Positions 62,397-64,000 of a stretch of DNA of 64,000 nt are shown one piece after another. How positions within the stretch are numbered: position 1 is the stretch's first letter; the number at the start of each line of letters is the position of its first letter. Both the position numbers and the translations under genes were made by a program. The DNA lies in the NCBI GenBank assembly GCA_964543905.1, contig CAZIZO010000002.1:186001-250000 (forward strand), written 5' to 3'. This stretch comes from GCA-016699835 sp964543905. GTDB lineage: Bacteria; Planctomycetota; Phycisphaerae; Phycisphaerales; UBA1924. The notes under the pieces were generated by a model. That model was given only the letters and a program-made list of their open reading frames with translations. It did not search any database and was not told the origin of the DNA.

Positions 62397-63230
62397 CTAT
62401 TCCACCCGTTTCGCGTGCAGCACGGGCATGGCGCGGAGATACTCAAAGGGTGGGCCGCTGGTCGCTCTCGCGAACTCGTCGTAGCCTCCCTCAAAGCAGA
62501 CTCGGCCATCGAGCAGCATGATCACCCGTGGGCGAAGTCGGCGAAGCAACTCTTTATCATGCGTCACGACGATCGTCGTTCGCGGCACACCCGCGCGGGG
62601 CCTCAGGTGCGTGGTCCAGACGAGTTCGTGGATGTGCGCGCTGATCACGGGGTCGAGCCCCGTGGTCGGCTCGTCGTAGAAGATCACCGCGGGATCGATC
62701 GCGATGGCGCGGGCGATCGCGACTCGCTTGGCCATGCCGCCGGACAAGGCGTCGCGGTCTTTGGAAATCACGCTGTCGACGTCCAACGCGGCCGCCGCCA
62801 GGCTCTCACGAACTCGCGCCTCGATGTCCCCTTCGCTCATGGCGGTGTGTTCGCGCAGCAGGAGCGCGACATTGTCCCGCACGCTCCCGGAGAACAGCGC
62901 GTTCTTCTGGAAGACGACGGCCCAGTGCATCCGCACGTCGTCCCGGCGCTCCTCGTCGATCGCGCTCAGGTCCACCAGCGGGGCGTCGGGGCGTGAATGA
63001 TCGGCGACAAGCACTTTGCCCCTGCTCGCGGGGATGAGCCCCGCCAGGAGGTGGAGCAGCACGGTCTTGCCCGACCCGCTCCCCCCCACGATCGCCACGA
63101 TCTGCCCGCGAAGCACCTCGAAGGTGATGTCCTCGAGCACGGGGCGGCCGCCAAACTCCTTGCTCAACGAGACCGCCCGAATCTCGGGCGGCCCGGCACG
63201 AATCGCGGATGAAGAAAGGTCCTCGGGCAA
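62397..63230 (-). CDS. ABC transporter ATP-binding protein, MlaF-like
   Basis: A 277-residue ATPase. Walker A IVGGSGSGKTVLLHLL, signature LSGGMAKRVAIARAI, Walker B AVIFYDEPTTGLDP and the switch His in IVVTHD are all present. The combination of LSGGMAKRVAIARA and DEPTTGLDPV is typical of MlaF, which powers retrograde phospholipid transport from the outer membrane with MlaE, MlaD and MlaB. None of these partners is in the window. Confidence 0.9.
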   Translation of the reverse strand: MPEDLSSSAIRAGPPEIRAVSLSKEFGGRPVLEDITFEVLRGQIVAIVGGSGSGKTVLLHLLAGLIPASRGKVLVADHSRPDAPLVDLSAIDEERRDDVRMHWAVVFQKNALFSGSVRDNVALLLREHTAMSEGDIEARVRESLAAAALDVDSVISKDRDALSGGMAKRVAIARAIAIDPAVIFYDEPTTGLDPVISAHIHELVWTTHLRPRAGVPRTTIVVTHDKELLRRLRPRVIMLLDGRVCFEGGYDEFARATSGPPFEYLRAMPVLHAKRVE

Positions 63231-63349
63231 CGGGCGATTCTACTTCCGCCGACGCCCCAAATCGCCCCTTCTCGCCCCCATCCGTGCTTCCCTGCTACAT
63301 TCCCAGAGGTGGAACGTCCCGTACTCCGCACCCCACGAAAGGAACACCC

Positions 63350-63868
63350 ATGGCCAAGAAGTCCAAGAAGCCCGCCGCCAAAGCCAAGCCCGCAAAGAAG
63401 GCCGCCGCCAAGAAGCCGGCCAAGAAATCTCCGGGCAAGTCCCCCGCGGGTAAGAAGTCCGCCACCCCCGCCAAACTGACCGGCATGCACCCCGTCACCA
63501 CCGGCGGCGGCCCCTCCGCGCTCGAAGTCGGGAAGGACATGGTCTCCATGTTCAACCGTGGGCAACTCTCCGAGATCGAGGCGAAGTACTGGTCGCCCGA
63601 CATCGCCTCCATTGAAGGTTTGGGCGTCAATCTCGGTTGGTTTGGTCGCAAGGCCGTCGAAGAGAAGAACGCCGGCTGGATGGCCGACCACGTCCTCCAC
63701 GGCGCCGCCGCCGAAGGCCCCTTCGTCGGCTCCTCCGGGTTCGCCATCCGCTTCAAGATGGATGTCGAGACCAAGTCCACCGGCAAGCGGGAGATCATGG
63801 ACGAGATCGGCGTCTATCAGATCAAGGACGGCAAGATCGTCCGCGAAGAGTTCATGTACGGCGTGTGA
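63350..63868 (+). CDS. SnoaL-like protein with a histone-H1-like Lys/Ala tail
   Basis: A 172-residue protein from the ATG at 63350 (AAAGGA 6 nt ahead). The first 45 residues are almost only Lys, Ala, Pro and Gly in the manner of histone H1 tails, suggesting DNA or RNA binding. Residues 55-172 are an NTF2/SnoaL-like cone: GKDMVSMFNRGQLSEIEAKY, GWFGRKAVEEKNAGWMADH, EIMDEIGVYQIKDGKIVREEF. No catalytic residue is evident. Confidence 0.82.
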   Translation: MAKKSKKPAAKAKPAKKAAAKKPAKKSPGKSPAGKKSATPAKLTGMHPVTTGGGPSALEVGKDMVSMFNRGQLSEIEAKYWSPDIASIEGLGVNLGWFGRKAVEEKNAGWMADHVLHGAAAEGPFVGSSGFAIRFKMDVETKSTGKREIMDEIGVYQIKDGKIVREEFMYGV

Positions 63869-63925
63869 CGCGGGCCAAACCACAGGGCACGCCGAAGGCA
63901 CCCGAGCCCCACCGGAAGCACGAGA

Positions 63926-63950
63926 GGAAGGCCTCGCGGCCTTCCTTTTT
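63926..63950 (+). terminator. intrinsic terminator after the SnoaL-like gene
   Basis: Stem GGAAGGCC-TCGC-GGCCTTCC followed by five T. It lies about 60 nt past the stop at 63868. The 50 nt beyond it show nothing. Confidence 0.9.
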
Positions 63951-64000
63951 CATTGCCGACCTGGACCCGCCTTTGTCTCTGGGCTCCGTGCACGCTGTGG

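Noticed and set aside
62179..62484. 101-codon frame downstream of the neuC region
   Set aside because: It runs antisense into the ABC ATPase gene, has no ribosome-binding site and no recognisable features.

Overview
The window is GC-rich bacterial chromosome that looks like a planctomycete, most likely class Phycisphaerae. That is an inference from several traits: exported proteins ending in a VPxP...RRRR sorting tail, ECF sigma factors paired with a TPR-bearing Ser/Thr kinase or a membrane anti-sigma-like protein, a signal peptidase I with a very long insert, oversized LeuRS and amidohydrolase proteins, and two bactofilins. No rRNA, tRNA or CRISPR array was seen.

Layout. 1-6.6 kb: 5' end of uppP, a giant AsmA-like envelope protein, and a divergent ECF sigma/anti-sigma pair. 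6.8-14.2 kb: a leftward run ssb, yeast-type cytosine deaminase, marR, pdxJ, folC, a terminator, then leuS. 14.4-18.8 kb: ogt, a second ECF sigma factor, a Ser/Thr kinase with TPRs, a hotdog-fold protein. 18.9-26.2 kb: surface-glycan genes (membrane protein, neuB-like synthase, EEP-like protein, flippase, methyltransferase, GDP-fucose-synthase-like epimerase). 26.2-31.6 kb: two exported amidohydrolases. 32-41.8 kb: asparagine-synthetase-like enzyme, SPINDLY-type O-GlcNAc transferase, lepB, PSP1 protein, acetyl-CoA synthetase, a small lipoprotein.

41.8-46.8 kb is the most unusual part. A promoter/leader module occurs twice. Copy 1 drives a subtilisin-like protease whose well-placed start codon and signal peptide are out of frame with the protease because of a (CT)8 tract, followed by a sorting-tail protein that has lost its stop. 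Copy 2 is broken by an IS5-like element; behind it lie a sorting-tail scrap, the catalytic-Ser end of a second subtilase, and a second sorting-tail protein with an internal ochre codon. A small lipoprotein gene lies at the end, with a 92%-identical 3' fragment of it inside copy 1. I read this as a two-gene exported protease/sorting-tail cassette that has been multiplied, diversified and partly inactivated, with a possible phase-variation switch.

47-64 kb: exported beta-carbonic anhydrase, DUF2959-like lipoprotein, two bactofilins, O-methyltransferase, AhpD-like protein, CCA-adding enzyme, two exported ClpP/SppA-fold paralogues, PepF, PLP decarboxylase, HDOD protein, a NeuC-type epimerase that may work with the distant neuB, an MlaF-like ATPase, and a SnoaL-like protein with a histone-H1-like tail.
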